A DNA stretch of 64,000 nucleotides from Micrasema longulum (Eukaryota; Arthropoda; Insecta; Trichoptera; Brachycentridae), in NCBI GenBank assembly GCA_022494885.1, contig JAGVSM010002639.1:62001-126000 (forward strand), read 5' to 3'. The notes beneath the pieces were generated by a model. It had not been told where the DNA came from, did no database searches, and saw nothing but the letters and a program-made list of their open reading frames with translations. The position numbers were made by a program, and so were the translations under genes. Of this stretch, positions 1-10,970 are shown piece by piece; the stretch's first letter is position 1, and each line of letters opens with the position of its first letter.

Positions 1-250
1 AGAGAGAGGGGAGGAAAGTATAGATAGAGATATGCAATGTCTTCTCCCTTTTGTGTACTTTTTATTTAATATTTATATTTATATATGTATATATTTATAT
101 ATTTTTAGAATTTAATTACTTTTTCCCCTCTCCTACTGCATTCATAATAAATTCACGTGAAATCTGTAATTGGTCTTACTTTTTTAATTGTTCTTTTGCA
201 CCTTGTATTTATATAAAGACTGTGTGATTTCCTTAATAAATAAATAAAAA
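1..250 (+). mobile_element. LINE 3' UTR and tail (truncated)
   Basis: Non-coding, T- and A-rich sequence ending in AATAAATAAATAAAAA. The same sequence occurs in reverse at about 21478-21720, including the blocks TGTCTTCTCCCTT, TTGGTCTTACTTTTTT and CCTTGTATTTATATAAAG. Two dispersed copies ending in a short A-rich tandem tail suggest the 3' end of a non-LTR retrotransposon. The left part lies outside the window, so its coding region cannot be seen. Confidence 0.6.
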
Positions 251-391
251 TGCAGATTCGATAGTTTACATAGGGACAGTCGATTTATTCTAAGATTAAA
301 GTATTTGGAGAAATATTCCAATAATACTATATTTTTGAACATCCCTTTGCATAGGATTATCACAAGAAAATCAATTTAATAGTTTTTTTTC

Positions 392-690
392 TCTCCATCT
401 ATCCTAGCCTCTATTGCATACATCATGATTGGTCTGACACACGTTTTGTATATCCTAATCTTGTTTCCAATCCGCATGAGTTCATCGTACCATACGACAT
501 TTCTTAAGCATTCAGATGTTTTACTAACTGAGATGAATGTGTTCTAATCATCACTGCCATTATGGCTGCACTATCTGCGTGGCATGTGATGTTAACGACC
601 TTATCTCCCTTAGTAGATTTACCACTTCCTTCATCCTTGAAAGCGTTTTAATATATTTATTCAGCCTGTGAAAGACTATTGGGCTTATGT
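392..690 (-). pseudogene. reverse transcriptase relic (non-LTR)
   Basis: On the minus strand this translates, with frame changes, to pieces of a LINE reverse transcriptase. The order is an SPIVFHRLN-like block, a degenerate active-site block reading CHADSAAIMA where FADD/YADD is expected, then RIYKTCVRPIMMYA, the start of the thumb region. The active-site Asp pair is damaged and a stop separates the last two blocks. It is dead, and the family is uncertain within the Jockey/RTE-type non-LTR elements. Confidence 0.6.
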
Positions 691-750
691 ATTGTTGTGT
701 TATATTTAGTTATAAAGATGCTAAACTTGCTTTGTTTCTTTGTTGTTAAT

Positions 751-1417
751 AAACTCTTAGGTTTTGTTAGCAGGACATCTAGTGACTTTACTAATATTTT
801 CACACATTAAACACTATATTGCTCACTTGTTCGTCCTCTTTTAGTATATGCCTCTGTAATCTGGTCTCCCTTCTATGTAGGCTGGATAAATCATATCGAA
901 TCGGTGCAACATCGTTTGCTAAGAAAAGTAGCATGGATGATTGGCCTCGAGAGGGGAGACTACACTAACGGTGAAATGGAGTCAATGTTAAAAATCTCAA
1001 GTCTACAAAAACGTAGAAATAACATGGACTCCATAATTATGTTTAATTTACTGAATGACTTAATTGATGTACCATTGATACTGAAACAAGTGGCATTCAC
1101 TGTTCCGATCCGCCGGTTGCGAAATAATAATGTGATGTTCCTCGATCAACACAGCACAAACTATGGCTTGCATGCACCAATGTCCCTATTGTGTCGCATT
1201 GTAAACTCGAGATCTGGACTTTTTTGGTGTAAGTCTTATAGATTTTAAAAATCACTAAGATAGACCGGATCTTGTCTTGAGGTAGAAATGTGTTTTTTTG
1301 TCCTAGCTTTAATTTTTTAAGTTGTATTTTATTTGATTAGTACCTGTATTTATTAAAAGAAATTGTATTTACTATTGTTAGAATGGACTGCATAAGTCCG
1401 TCAATAAATAAATAAAT
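751..1417 (+). mobile_element. 5'-truncated LINE, RT C-terminus plus 3' UTR
   Basis: The reading frame runs from about 752 to 1248 with one stop at 808-810. It encodes the end of a non-LTR reverse transcriptase: KLLGFVSRTSSDF, then LYCSLVRPLLVYASVIWSP, then VQHRLLRKV and a C-terminal tail with TVPIRRLR and STNYGLHAP. The 3' UTR follows and ends in AATAAATAAATAAA at 1417. Same family as the minus-strand copy at 23012-23800 and the 3' UTR at 12179-12375. The type looks Jockey/CR1-like. It lacks the endonuclease and most of the RT, as usual for 5'-truncated copies. Confidence 0.75.
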
Positions 1418-1451
1418 ACGTGGTTTAAAAAAAAAATTCTAACATTCTTTA

Positions 1452-1582
1452 ATACCCGTATGCAGAGACAAAACTTAAGGTGAGGAAAGTACATTCTAAT
1501 CTCAAATGCGGAGAATAACCCGAAGGTGAAGAAAATAGAATGCACATTCCTCACCTTAAGTTTTGTCTCTGCATACGGGTAT
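1452..1582. mobile_element. 131-bp foldback MITE
   Basis: Positions 1452-1487 and 1547-1582 are perfect inverted repeats of 36 bp, beginning ATACCCGTATGCAGAGAC. Weaker pairing continues inward, leaving a loop of roughly 30-40 bp. TA lies at both outer ends, so the element may be CCCGTATG...CATACGGG with a TA target duplication, as in Tc1/mariner-type MITEs. No coding capacity. Confidence 0.75.
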
Positions 1583-1599
1583 CAGTCCCGAATTGAGTT

Positions 1600-2034
1600 G
1601 TTGTAACTCCTGGGAATGTAATTCATATGTGAACCAGAATATTGTGAACTGATCAGCGCCTTTGCACCAAGCTGTCTCTGTGGCAGTTCCGTGTGTGTAC
1701 TAAAAGAAATAACCCTATAAAAACGAAAGCCAAAATTCCACCCCACCAATAATAATAAGAATTATGGGGCGAGATGGGGGTGAGATGACCGGGCCAAGGC
1801 GGTCTAATCACATTATTTTCTTCTTCTGATTTTCCGCTCACCGTTACCGAGGAAATAATAGGAAACCCCGCCGGTACAACCGTATTACCTATTAGGAATT
1901 TTCCTACAACAATTCCCCACGAAAGGAAGCAAAGCATGTACAACAGTTAAGTACTCTAAGTGGACCGGTATCGACTGCGATAAAAGGACAGAAGAAACAT
2001 AAAAAAAAGACAAACGAATCTTTATTACGTAGAG
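1600..2034. other. unassigned stretch
   Basis: No recognisable element. A minus-strand open frame at 1653-1943 shows no motif I recognise and no second copy in the window. The stretch is somewhat richer in G+C than its surroundings. Confidence 0.4.
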
Positions 2035-2618
2035 TCAATGTATTATTATTGTGTTTTTTATTATTTTTTATTGTCAACTTTTTAAAATCGTTCTTATGAT
2101 GTTGAAATTCCATTCGTCGATGCGTTTTGTAGCTGCAATACTTTTTGTGATTATAACTATCATATTATTTTTATCATATTATGTAAATGTTATCAACTAT
2201 CAAATACCTAAATTTAGTAAATGGGGTCTAGAATTTCAACCGTCCATGCGCTCAGTAGCTGCAAGACTTGTTGTAACCTAACTTCTAATTTTATAAATTT
2301 GCTTTTTATTTCGTTTTTAAAATATCACTTACACTCTAAACTTCAATGTCAAATAAAAATTTTAAAAATAAAAATGTGAATAGGGGCTAGATTTCTTATT
2401 GTCTATGCGCTCTGTAGCTGCAAGACGTGCTGTTATCTAGCTCCTATATATCATAATTGTTATATATCATAATTGGAGACGAGGAACTAGAATCCCAACC
2501 ATCCATGCGCGCTGTAGCTGCAAGACGTGCTGGGATATTTATTTATTGTACAGCGCCCTTGGGGTGATTTTCACAAAAATGGTGCTATATAAATTATCCA
2601 AACATTATTATTACTATG
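2035..2618 (+). mobile_element. element S copy 1: quadruple-motif repeat with LINE-like 3' tail
   Basis: About 584 bp, near-identical to 42246-42832. It holds four degenerate copies of a motif with core GTAGCTGCAAGAC, starting near 2104, 2231, 2390 and 2489. It ends with CAGCGCCCTT...GGTGCTATATAAATTATCC and an ATT-rich tail. That 3' end matches the L2/CR1-like LINEs at 5096, 22745, 40800 and 62530, so it may be moved by that LINE's enzyme. A short open frame at 2051-2281 is not convincing as a protein. Confidence 0.7.
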
Positions 2619-2965
2619 AAAAAGTCGATCAGAAAACATAAAAATATATTGAGTTTTTTGGGAAAAAAACAACAGTTTTTACATATAATCATCCGTGTCT
2701 ATAGTCTTGTTTTTTTTGTATTTATTTTAATTTAAGAAGATAAACATGAACAGACAAATAAAAGGAAAAATAATGAAACCCACTAAACCGCGAAACCGGC
2801 TTGTCAGCAGGTTTCTTATTTTTCCTTTACCAAGAAAAACGTTAGAGAAATTATATAAATTTAAAAAGTAATGTAAACATTATTAAGAACTAAAATCATA
2901 CGTATTTTTATCACAAAATTTATTTACAAAAGTTTAAATAGATGACTGTGAACATAAAATAATAG

Positions 2966-3505
2966 TCAATATAAAGCCTTGTTACATATTAGCCATTTAA
3001 TTATTTTTTTCCTAAAAGTTTTGTCAATATTTTCTTTTAAGATCTGCTTAGGAATCTTATTGAAAATTTTAATCATTGTATAATAAAGTGTTCTTTGGCC
3101 ATACCTGTTTACAAACCTCGGCACTGACCAGCCTTTACGTTGTGCTAGCCTTGTATTATGTGTATGTAAATACCTTTTCTGGTAGTTACTATTAAATCGA
3201 TATCTAGAAACAAATTTAAGCCATAGAATAGCATTTACGGACAGGCACCCTTGCTTTTAAAAAGTTCAGATACCTCTTCCTTATCAAGACTATATTTTTT
3301 TTAAATTTGTGTTATATATGCTTCGAATGTATTTTTGTAATGAACATATACGTATTTGATAAATAAACTCTTGATTTTGCATAAATTGCTTGTCTGAGTC
3401 TAATATAATCCACGGATCATACCACGCACACATTTGCCTGAAAGAGATATAAAATTTTAAGAAAAAAAAATAACTCAAGAACCCTTTCTTAGCGGAGTTC
3501 CACAA
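2966..3505 (-). pseudogene. LINE RT C-terminus relic
   Basis: The minus strand reads SLDKEEVSELFK then, after a frameshift near 3260, VNAILWLKFVSRYRF, HTHNTRLAQRKGWSVPRF and YGQRTLYYTMIKIFNKIP, ending at a stop at 2966-2968. This is the usual tail of a non-LTR ORF2: a basic NTR motif, a VPR segment, then FNKIP and a short lysine-rich end. The upstream frame (to 3505) is AT-rich and weaker. Broken and 5'-truncated. Confidence 0.6.
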
Positions 3506-3529
3506 ATTTCATAGCAGATACCCCAGTAG

Positions 3530-4580
3530 ATTTTAGCCGGAAACCTTAGTCATAATATCCTACGAAATGTAACATTTTTGGGAAATTAACTGTACACTAA
3601 CTTACCACATTTTACGCACGAGGGAATACGTGCCCGGAAGGAATTGAGAGAATTAAAAAAATATATTTTGTACTCTTTTATTTACCCACGACGAAATAAC
3701 TTATTCTGTGATAAATTGCAAGAGGAAAAAAAACTAATACAGATTTTCAAGAAAACTTAAACATGTACAAACTAATACCACTTTCGGACAAAGGGATTTT
3801 GAGTATTATTCAATTCAAATCTATAACCTATTTACACTATCTATTAAAACAATTAGAAACGAGAAAATGTTTAAAAAGGCTATAAAAAATGGATATTGGA
3901 GCTAGGTAGAAGTAAAATAGATTGTCTCATTCGCCCAAACCAATATTGAATCAACTGCTCCACAAGTGGATGACTTGTGTTAGGTTTTTGTTCTTTCATT
4001 GTACGTTTTGTAAAATAAATAATACAGATGTGCATAAATTAATTATAAACATAAATTTGTAGTGTTTAAAACTGTCTGAATATTTTGTTGATTATCTTTG
4101 TTTATTAAATTAGTCTTCTTTGTTTATTCTCAAATGTAAAAATGTATTTTTTAAAAATTATATTGTTAAGTGTCCTCGGCACGGGTAATTCCAGTAAGGT
4201 CACATTATTTTTATTATTAATTATTTTTGTTTGTAAGAGAAATAATATGAATAAATAAATCAAATATGACTGAGAAAGATATTGAAAGGAGTGTGAGAGC
4301 AGTGTTGCCAACCAACAAATGTCCCGTCAGGAGTGGCAACCTCACAAATCAAAATTAGCCAGTATCTACTTACATGCGATTCTTCTGGCTAAAATACATT
4401 GAAACGAATTATCGGCTCAACCACTTACGTTTGAACTTTTTTGATTACTAACGAATATTTTTTAATTCTTAATAATTTTTGGGTTCTAAAATTTAAATTA
4501 TAATTGCGTTCATATCTTACGATTTATTAAAAAAAAAACATTTTTTAGGGGCATTTTTAAATGAGGTGTAAATGACACAC
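3530..4580. other. mostly unassigned AT-rich stretch
   Basis: The only recognisable piece is about 40 bp at 4266-4306, in which ACTGAGAAAGATATTGAAAG matches the RTE-like RT copies at 50420 and 60210 (TEKDIER). The rest shows no repeat partner or coding signal that I can find. Confidence 0.4.
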
Positions 4581-4587
4581 AAGTTGT

Positions 4588-4662
4588 GGTAGAGTGAGAT
4601 TCGAACCTTGTACATCTGATCCACGAGTACGCGACACTAGCCACGGGACCACAACCGGGTTC
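4588..4662 (-). mobile_element. tRNA-derived SINE head (family C)
   Basis: Read on the minus strand there is an A-box-like GTGGCTAGTGTCGCG followed by a B-box GGTTCGAATCTC, with tRNA-like spacing. It closely matches 24630-24715 (minus), and a shorter trace lies near 35312. The acceptor and T stems do not pair properly, so this is a SINE head, not a functional tRNA. Confidence 0.6.
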
Positions 4663-5095
4663 GATATAAGTAGTAAATGGATTAAGACAATCACAAATGT
4701 ATTTTGTTGTAGGCAATTTGTGTGAGAGCTTTTAAGAATAAAGACATATAAAATATGTTTCGAGATTATTTTTATGTATGAAATCCGAATAATAATAAGA
4801 TTAACACCTGGCTTTATTTTTATAACATAATTTAAAGGATTTTTTGAATTTCTGGAATTCAATTTGATTCTAAATTATTTTGAGGCGTGTTTTTCGGTCA
4901 TCGACATTGAATTAAATTTGCATAAAAACATGATTTACCCATTTTATTGGCAATTTGATTCGAATAGTTTTCTTGTAGAACAATTTATCACTTCAAACTA
5001 AGTGCAGTGAAAATTTTATGATAATTACATTATAGATATTGGTTTTATTTTTAACCGAATTTCACGTTAAAATCCCATATATCAAGTGCTGTATT

Positions 5096-5712
5096 AATAT
5101 TATTATTATATTAACTTATAAAGCTCCATTTTTGTAATATAATAAATACCTCAAGGCGCTTTACATGGTGATTCTATAGTTAAATAAATTTAATTGAAGC
5201 TTTTAAATTTGTAATTTAATTAAAACAATTTATTTTGTTGTCACATGCTACGGATTTATTCAAATGATTTAGAGAACAAGTGGGTTTTAAGTTTTTTTTC
5301 GAAACATCACTTCACTTTCACAGCCTCGCACCTCTGCTGGGAGAGCATTCCATGCCATAGGGCCTGCGACCGCAAATGCGCGTTCACTAAATTTAGTGCG
5401 CTGTTTGCGTAGAGGTATAATAACTTTTCCTCTCGCCGTAGACGTAGCTGATCTAAGCGTGAGACGCCTGTCAGCTAGTTCACCTGGAATGCATGGTTCC
5501 CTTAGATATTCCGGAGCAGAGTTGTGCAGTGACTTATACATAAGCCAACAGAGTTTGTATTTGACCCTCTGTGGAAAACGTAGCCAGTGTAGTTCCCGAA
5601 GTAGTGGAGTGATATGACTGAACTTAGAGATTCCGAAAATAAGTCTCGCTGCAGCATTCAATACAAATTGTAGGCGAGTCATTTTGTTCATTGGTAGACC
5701 TGCATCTTATAT
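5096..5712 (-). mobile_element. L2/CR1-like LINE, RT C-terminus and 3' end
   Basis: The 134-codon minus frame (5287-5691) matches the copies at 40249-40698 and 23829-24440. Recognisable blocks are VLNAAARLIFGISKF, HITPLLRELHWL, LRSATSTARGKVIIPL and FAVAGPMAWNALPAEVRG. This is the standard tail of L2/CR1-group LINEs. An extra T in a T-run near 5290 shifts the last residues. The 3' UTR continues down to 5096, with the GGCGCTTTACA and ATT-rich tail signature. 5'-truncated. Confidence 0.75.
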
Positions 5713-5827
5713 GCAGTATATAACTGTATAACATAATTCAACAATATGTAAATTAAACCTAACAAACAAATAAATTTCAATCAACATAACAATTTAAACC
5801 CACTAACTAAAATCAATAAACACGAAT

Positions 5828-6020
5828 CTAATGCCAAGCTGTCTTGTCCTGTAAATATTCTTCGACTCTATAGTAACTCTTTCCAAACAGCCTGTGATTG
5901 ACAAAATCTTTAAATTTATTTGTTACCAAAGCCTGAATTTCAAAAGGTACCTTATTGTAGAATCGTATGCAGTTTGAGGCAAAATGATATATATTTTTTT
6001 TGCAGTCTTGTTAGTGGGCA
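5828..6020 (-). pseudogene. LINE ORF2 C-terminus relic
   Basis: The minus strand reads IYHFASNCIRFYNKVP, IQALVTNKFKDFVNHRL and SYYRVEEYLQDKTAWH before a stop at 5828-5830. The FYNKVP...KFKDFV...YYRVEEYL pattern is typical of the extreme C-terminus of Jockey-like LINE polyproteins. No RT core remains. The 3' UTR probably runs toward 5720. Confidence 0.6.
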
Positions 6021-6029
6021 CAACTAGTA

Positions 6030-6465
6030 TATTTATTTATTAATATATACACGGCACGCGGTGCCTTTTACCTTAAAAAGATACATATTAAAAATAATAT
6101 AAACATTTCAATATAATGTGAAAAACTTAAAAATTTAATATAAAAGTATCATTTTACATAAATACTATATACAGCAGTTTTGTATAAAAAACATATGTAG
6201 ATATACAAAAATAATTATAAAATTTTAAAAGGATAATAATTTATATTTATTTTTCTTTCAAAGGTACAAAATATAAGTATATTAAATACAATAAAATTCT
6301 TTTGTCTCAAAAAAAAATAATTAAAAAAATAGTAATAATAATGACAATTAAAGTAATTTTAAAAATAAGTATATACGTAAATATGGTACACAATAGTACC
6401 CATACAAAAGTAAAACATAGAAAGCACTATGATCTAAAAAATATAAATTATCGTTCATCATCTTT
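6030..6465. other. AT-rich spacer
   Basis: Very AT-rich, with poly-A and poly-T runs and no identifiable element. It probably includes the 3' UTR of the LINE relic at 6468-6570, which reads on the minus strand. Confidence 0.4.
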
Positions 6466-6467
6466 GA

Positions 6468-6570
6468 AATGATTAAATAGAGTTGATTTATATAAGCTAT
6501 ACTTTAAGTGAAAAATATCAGCGACGTCGGAATAGTTATTGCCGAGAAAATGGAGTCGATTCAGAATAGA
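6468..6570 (-). pseudogene. LINE C-terminus relic (LGNxYSxVxDIF family)
   Basis: Minus translation gives LGNNYSDVADIFHLKYSLY then FNHFKDDER and a stop. The copy at 16398-16592 reads LGNSYSHVSDIFSVGYCSY and NFFKDGEW. Conservation at protein level between two diverged DNA copies supports a coding origin. The pattern resembles the C-terminal segment of LINE polyproteins, but the family is not recognised. Confidence 0.5.
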
Positions 6571-6799
6571 ATAGTACATCGTTATTGAACAAAAAAAACT
6601 TAATTTCCTCATTCCCTGTGGTTTTATCTAGCCATTGTCTACAGAAAATTGTACAAGCTCAAAATATTGTTTATGTAATTCTTACAAAAAAAGTTACAAG
6701 TAAATGCAAACAAAACGAAAGGAAAAAATATACCAAAAGGATTATCATTCGTGTGTAACATCAATTGGCAATGTTTTTCTAATATCATTAGAGTATTTT

Positions 6800-7090
6800 G
6801 TATAATTTCGTGCAATATCGCGGCGGCAGGAGCCGCTTACATCCCCATAGCTGAAACCCACCCCGCAATTTCAACGGGCCTTAGCTCCTTCGCGGAAAAT
6901 TGTACTTCCTTTCTGGAAACGCCGAGGACCGGAAACGGCGCGGCACTTCCGGTGGCCGGATAACAGGGCGCGGGCGGATTAAGTGCGGATAATCCGACGG
7001 GCCGACACCTGGCGGGCGGAATTACTTCCTAATTCGGGCCTGTAGTCACACCTGGCGGGAGGAATAATTTACTAATACAGGCCTGCATTA
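6800..7090. repeat. GC-rich island with 43-bp tandem duplication
   Basis: Strongly GC-rich against an AT-rich background and CpG-containing, with no convincing reading frame. At its right end ACACCTGGCGGG recurs at 7005 and 7048, giving two diverged 43-bp units (7005-7047 and 7048-7090). It may be a conserved non-coding segment or an older GC-rich repeat. Confidence 0.45.
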
Positions 7091-7126
7091 CTGCTATGTT
7101 TATTTTTGTACTAATTTCATTGTATT

Positions 7127-7185
7127 TAACAATGTTTTGAGTAAGTCCAAATGTTTGTAGATAGTTTTAATTAGATAATTGTATT
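7127..7185 (+). repeat. fragment of foldback family F
   Basis: AACAATGTTTTGAGTAAGTC followed by CAAATGTTTGTAG matches the left end of the family F copies at 11094, 35704, 39454, 43890 and 49686. Only the end remains. Confidence 0.5.
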
Positions 7186-7439
7186 TATTATAGAAATCGT
7201 ATTTGAAAAAAAAATCTTGGCGGTTTTTTCGCCCGCGCTGCGAGCATGAACTAATGCTTTTTTCTTGATTTTAGCATTTAGACTTAAAATATTATCACTT
7301 TCGACTATGACTAAAAATAATTAAAGCAATTGGGTGTGAATATTTTATTTTTCCGATTTAAAATCTTTCATTTCTTTGCATGTGCACTACAAAGCACCGT
7401 AATGCGCGGATGTTTTTGGGACAGTAAGAAAAAGGTCTT

Positions 7440-8125
7440 GATATTAATACAAAAAAGACTCAGATTATGTGCAACAAATCCTGTCCTGACCCTGATCAGC
7501 CTCTCTACAATAATGGACAGAGGATTGAGAAAGTTGACAGCTTTAAATACTTGGGAGTCCACATAACTGAGGATGGAAGCATGCACAAAGAGCTCGCCAC
7601 CCGCCTAGGAATTTCAGGAGCAACTTTTAACGTGATGCGTGCTGTCTGGAACTCTTATCTATACTCGGTCAAAACGAAATGCCGATTGTTTAACTCTTGT
7701 ATAATGCCAGTACTCTTATGTGCGAATCTTGGCACCTTACCAAAGCTCAGAACACCAAACTTCTGAGTTTTGAGAGTAAGAGCTTGAGAAGAATATTAGG
7801 TATAAGGTGGTTCGATTTTATAGCTAACATTGAAGTCCGAGAACGGACACAGCAGCCTTCTATAACGAGCGTCTTGAGGATGCGGCGGTGGACCTGGCTT
7901 GGACATGCGCTGCGCATGTATCAGGAAAACCTAAACCCAAGTTGCCTCTTTTTTAAACCTGCGGGTTCACGCCGTCCTAGAAGGCCGACGATGACGATCT
8001 TTTGACTTTATTCGGCGGAATTAAGGGGTACTGGTTTGAAATGGATAGAGGCGAAAATGCTGGCTGGCGATAGGGTCTCCTGGAGGCAACTGGTGATGTG
8101 CACATGCTCCATTCAGGAGCGGATG
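7440..8125 (+). pseudogene. RTE-like LINE, RT thumb and C-terminus
   Basis: Overlapping frames at 7467-7766 and 7697-8005 together encode the end of an endonuclease-RT: VDSFKYLGVHITEDGSMHKE, LFNSCIMPVLL, then after a frameshift ESWHLTKAQNTKLLSFESK, SLRRILGIRWFDF, RWTWLGHALRM and a GSRRPRRP segment. It ends near WRQLVM. The same family is on the minus strand at 25222-25718 and 56095-56285. Shifts near 7720 and 8003 make it non-functional. A GAA-rich tract follows at 8127-8150, like the short tandem tails of RTE-type elements. Confidence 0.7.
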
Positions 8126-8149
8126 TGGAAAAAAAAGAAGAAGAAAGAA

Positions 8150-8268
8150 AAGGTTAAATTAATTTATTTTATTAATTTAATTGTGTAGTTGATTTAACAC
8201 TTATTTTAATGAACTTAGTTTTTTTTGGCTTAATTGAAGTCTATTGACAAATAAATATATAAATAAAA
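8150..8268 (+). mobile_element. LINE 3' UTR-like tail
   Basis: AT-rich stretch ending CAAATAAATATATAAATAAA, the kind of A-rich tandem end seen on the other LINE copies in this window. There is no coding sequence, so the family is unknown. Confidence 0.35.
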
Positions 8269-8364
8269 CGACCGAACTTCCTCCTTGATACAAAAACAAA
8301 ACTAGAAATATGAATTTATAAAATTATTAATATCGGTAGAAGTCTTCTAAGGTAATGAAGAGAG

Positions 8365-8545
8365 AGACAAAGGGGAGAGATTAAGGATAAGAAAAGAGAT
8401 GATTCTTGTGGTGTGATTTAAACAGAGCTAATATTGAAACATCTTTGATAGTGGGTGGAAAATGCTTCCACAATCCACAGTCGAGCCGCACGGACACTAT
8501 ATTAGTTAGGAGAAATTGTGGATAGGAATTATTAGGGTGTTTTGA
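8365..8545 (-). pseudogene. CR1-like LINE C-terminus relic
   Basis: The minus strand reads RLDCGLWKHFPPTIKDVSIL then FKSHHKNHLF. It aligns with AARLWNNLPTNVRDAPSL and FTFKSRLKCHY of the copy at 48185-48790. The LWN.LP...V.D.FK pattern is the conserved tail of CR1/L2-type ORF2. The preceding Ser/Pro-rich part is lost. Confidence 0.5.
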
Positions 8546-8559
8546 ATAAGAACGAAGAG

Positions 8560-9278
8560 GTACCTAAACCATGGACCGATAAGCGTTGAAACTTTTCTTA
8601 AATTTATTTTAAATACAGGTGTTTCTACGTCACTCGGGATCTAATAAACTGTAAGCCTAATATTTTGTAAAATATATTTGCGTAAAACTAAAAATAACTC
8701 ATTCTACTGAATTCTTAAGTGAAATATATAACTTGCTTCGGACTATATATTTATTTGCAATTAGTTGGCGTCAAAATGGTATCTCTGTTTCGCGGCTGAG
8801 TTGCAAATTTATGGAACTTTAGTCCATTTTGTAAGGCAGCGACCGTGGAAAAGTTTAACCATATATCACCGATAAACCTGCAGTATTTGCATGGTGTAAT
8901 CTGCAGGTTGGAGTTAACAGACACCGGACAGCGGGCTTGAGGAGTAAAGGAGTTAGACTTAACACGCGAAGGAGATAACGCCACGTGTCCGTATTGCCGG
9001 CCGGATAAAGGGTACACGTGTCGGGCTTTAAGATATATGAGGCCATCACAGCGAAAATGGGACCTGTATTCAAGTATATTTATGCTTTTATTGTCCGATA
9101 TTTATTTTGTATAAATGAATGTTTGGGCTATAACTACTTTTCTATTTCTTTAGTATAATTTTAATTTTTTATTTGGGAATTCGATAGTAAAATTTGCCGC
9201 AACAAATCGGTTTCTTAGAACAGGCATTTACCCATATAATAATAATAATAAAAATTATCATGGTTTATTAACAAAAAT
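8560..9278. other. unassigned stretch
   Basis: No identifiable element. The part at 8760-9070 is less AT-rich and has overlapping short minus frames without recognisable motifs. A motif GTGTAATCTGCAGG near 8895 resembles the 15-bp motif flanking the 10.9-15.1 kb inverted-repeat block. Confidence 0.4.
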
Positions 9279-9520
9279 GGCCTGGTGGTGTAATGGTCAG
9301 CGCGTTTGCCTACCATACGAGAGGTCTTGGGTTCGATTCCCGACATGGTTGATATGAAATATTTATTGAAAAGGTGTTTTCTGCACTATAATATTTCATA
9401 GTCCTTGGACTGGTACCTGAAGCGTAAGACTGATCATCTTACTTTAATGTAACAAAAAATTATCAATATTCGCTGCGATTGGTGAACCAATGCAGTGCCC
9501 TATTCACTTTTAGGTGAAGA
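9279..9520 (+). mobile_element. tRNA-derived SINE, family A
   Basis: The head GGCCTGGTGGTGTAATGG plus B-box GGGTTCGATTCCC is tRNA-like. The body has ATATTTCATAGTCC, CTGAAGCGTAAGACTGATCA and GTGCCCTATTCAC. Other copies lie on the minus strand at 11925, 26921, 30796, 45180, 50870 and 54672, and a plus body fragment at 21385. The acceptor stem does not pair, so it is a retroposon and not a tRNA gene. Confidence 0.8.
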
Positions 9521-9524
9521 AACG

Positions 9525-10930
9525 GAATGATGTTCAACAAACATAACAATTACTTTATCTTCTACATACACACTTAGGTAATAGATTTCTCTGGATCATG
9601 TCTAGTCTGCCTAACTAGGTACAACCTGTTTTAAGGCAGACATTTTTATGCAAAATAAACAATAACATTACTATTACTACTTTAGTGATTATACAGTTAT
9701 ACAATATTAATTTATACCATTCATTATTTAAGAATGTTTTTGAGTAAATTTTCCGATTTTTTTTGACCTAAACGCAATAACTATTTTTTTTTTTTTCAAA
9801 TGTATGAATAAATATTAATCAAAATAAATACGTAAATAGACTTTAAAATTAGGTACGTATTTAATATACCCTGTAGTTTTTTTCTTAAATAAGGATGAAA
9901 CAGAAATGTGACCAAGCAACGTATTTTTGTCATGACAGGACTCACGTGTCCGATTATAGGAGAATCCCCCCTACGCACGGTGTTAGGATCCGGCCGCACA
10001 CCTTCACACGTACATTATTTCTAAATTGTGTGATTGCAGCCATAACAGGCCGAGAAAATAACAATAAAAAATCCGAGGAGAGACGAACGCAAGTTGAATA
10101 GCTGAAGGAGGCAATAAAATTGGGGCGTGTAGCGCGTCTAGAACCGGGTACCCGGTCTGAAACGCGGAACGGCCAAGAATAGGGCCATTAACGGTACTAA
10201 TTTATTGTTATTTTTATTGCAAGTATGAAAATTTGCGAAGGATTTACGCCAAATAGCTTCTTCTTACCTCCAAGACAAATGTCGGAATACATTTTTAAAT
10301 TTGCTGTTTAAAATAACGTATTCATAAGATTTAAATTACATACGCAAACAGTTCTGTCGTGTCGCAGTAAGAGTTTAGGGCGAATAGCCGTTCACATGAG
10401 GTCCAGGGTCTCGATTATGATGTGAAGATAAGGACGTCATACCTTCACCATGACGGTATAGTTGAAGATAAATTCTCTAGAGCGATTACGAAGATACACT
10501 ACCGACCCCAACCTTAAAGTTTTGGGTAGGTACCAGTGCGAATGGAGATTTTTTTTACGGGCAAGCTATAAAAAATATCATTTATGTATACCTATATAAT
10601 ATAATGTAAGTTATATATACACTACAAATTGCTATTTTTTTCTGTGGTTCTGTGTGATACAAAAACTCTCATCTATGAATCAACTCAAACTACGTAACTT
10701 CGTGATGTAGTGTAGCTATATTATCCATTAATTTAACACATAACTTATATAAAAGTATATAATTCAGTTAGTATTAGGTATTCTCATAACGATTAAAATG
10801 TCAACTGGCCGATTTGTTCTAGAAATAAATAATGCCAAAAACGGCCGCGTCGAGCGCCACCTTAAGAAAATAGTCCTTAAGAAAAAATGTTAGAAATACT
10901 GTTTTCCAAATCGAAAATCCTTAAAAAAAA
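9525..10930. other. mostly unassigned stretch
   Basis: Mixed composition with no gene seen. About 85 bp at 10425-10510 (GTATAGTTGAAGATAAA, then GAAGATACACTACCGACCCC) resembles 63318-63395 and is a dispersed repeat. A slightly GC-richer part at 9890-10190 has no motif I recognise. Confidence 0.4.
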
Positions 10931-10970
10931 TTGTGTAATCTGCAAGTTCACTTCAGGAGAAAAATTCTGC

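Noticed and set aside
1653..1943. Minus-strand frame of 96 codons as a host gene
   Set aside because: No motif, no start context of note, no partner and no splice structure.
2051..2281. Short frames in element S (2051-2281, 42310-42495) as a conserved protein
   Set aside because: The two copies are so similar in DNA that frame conservation is not informative, and the frames differ in start and end.
9279..9350. tRNA gene at 9279 and similar sites
   Set aside because: A- and B-boxes are present but acceptor and T stems do not pair, and each is followed by a shared SINE body.
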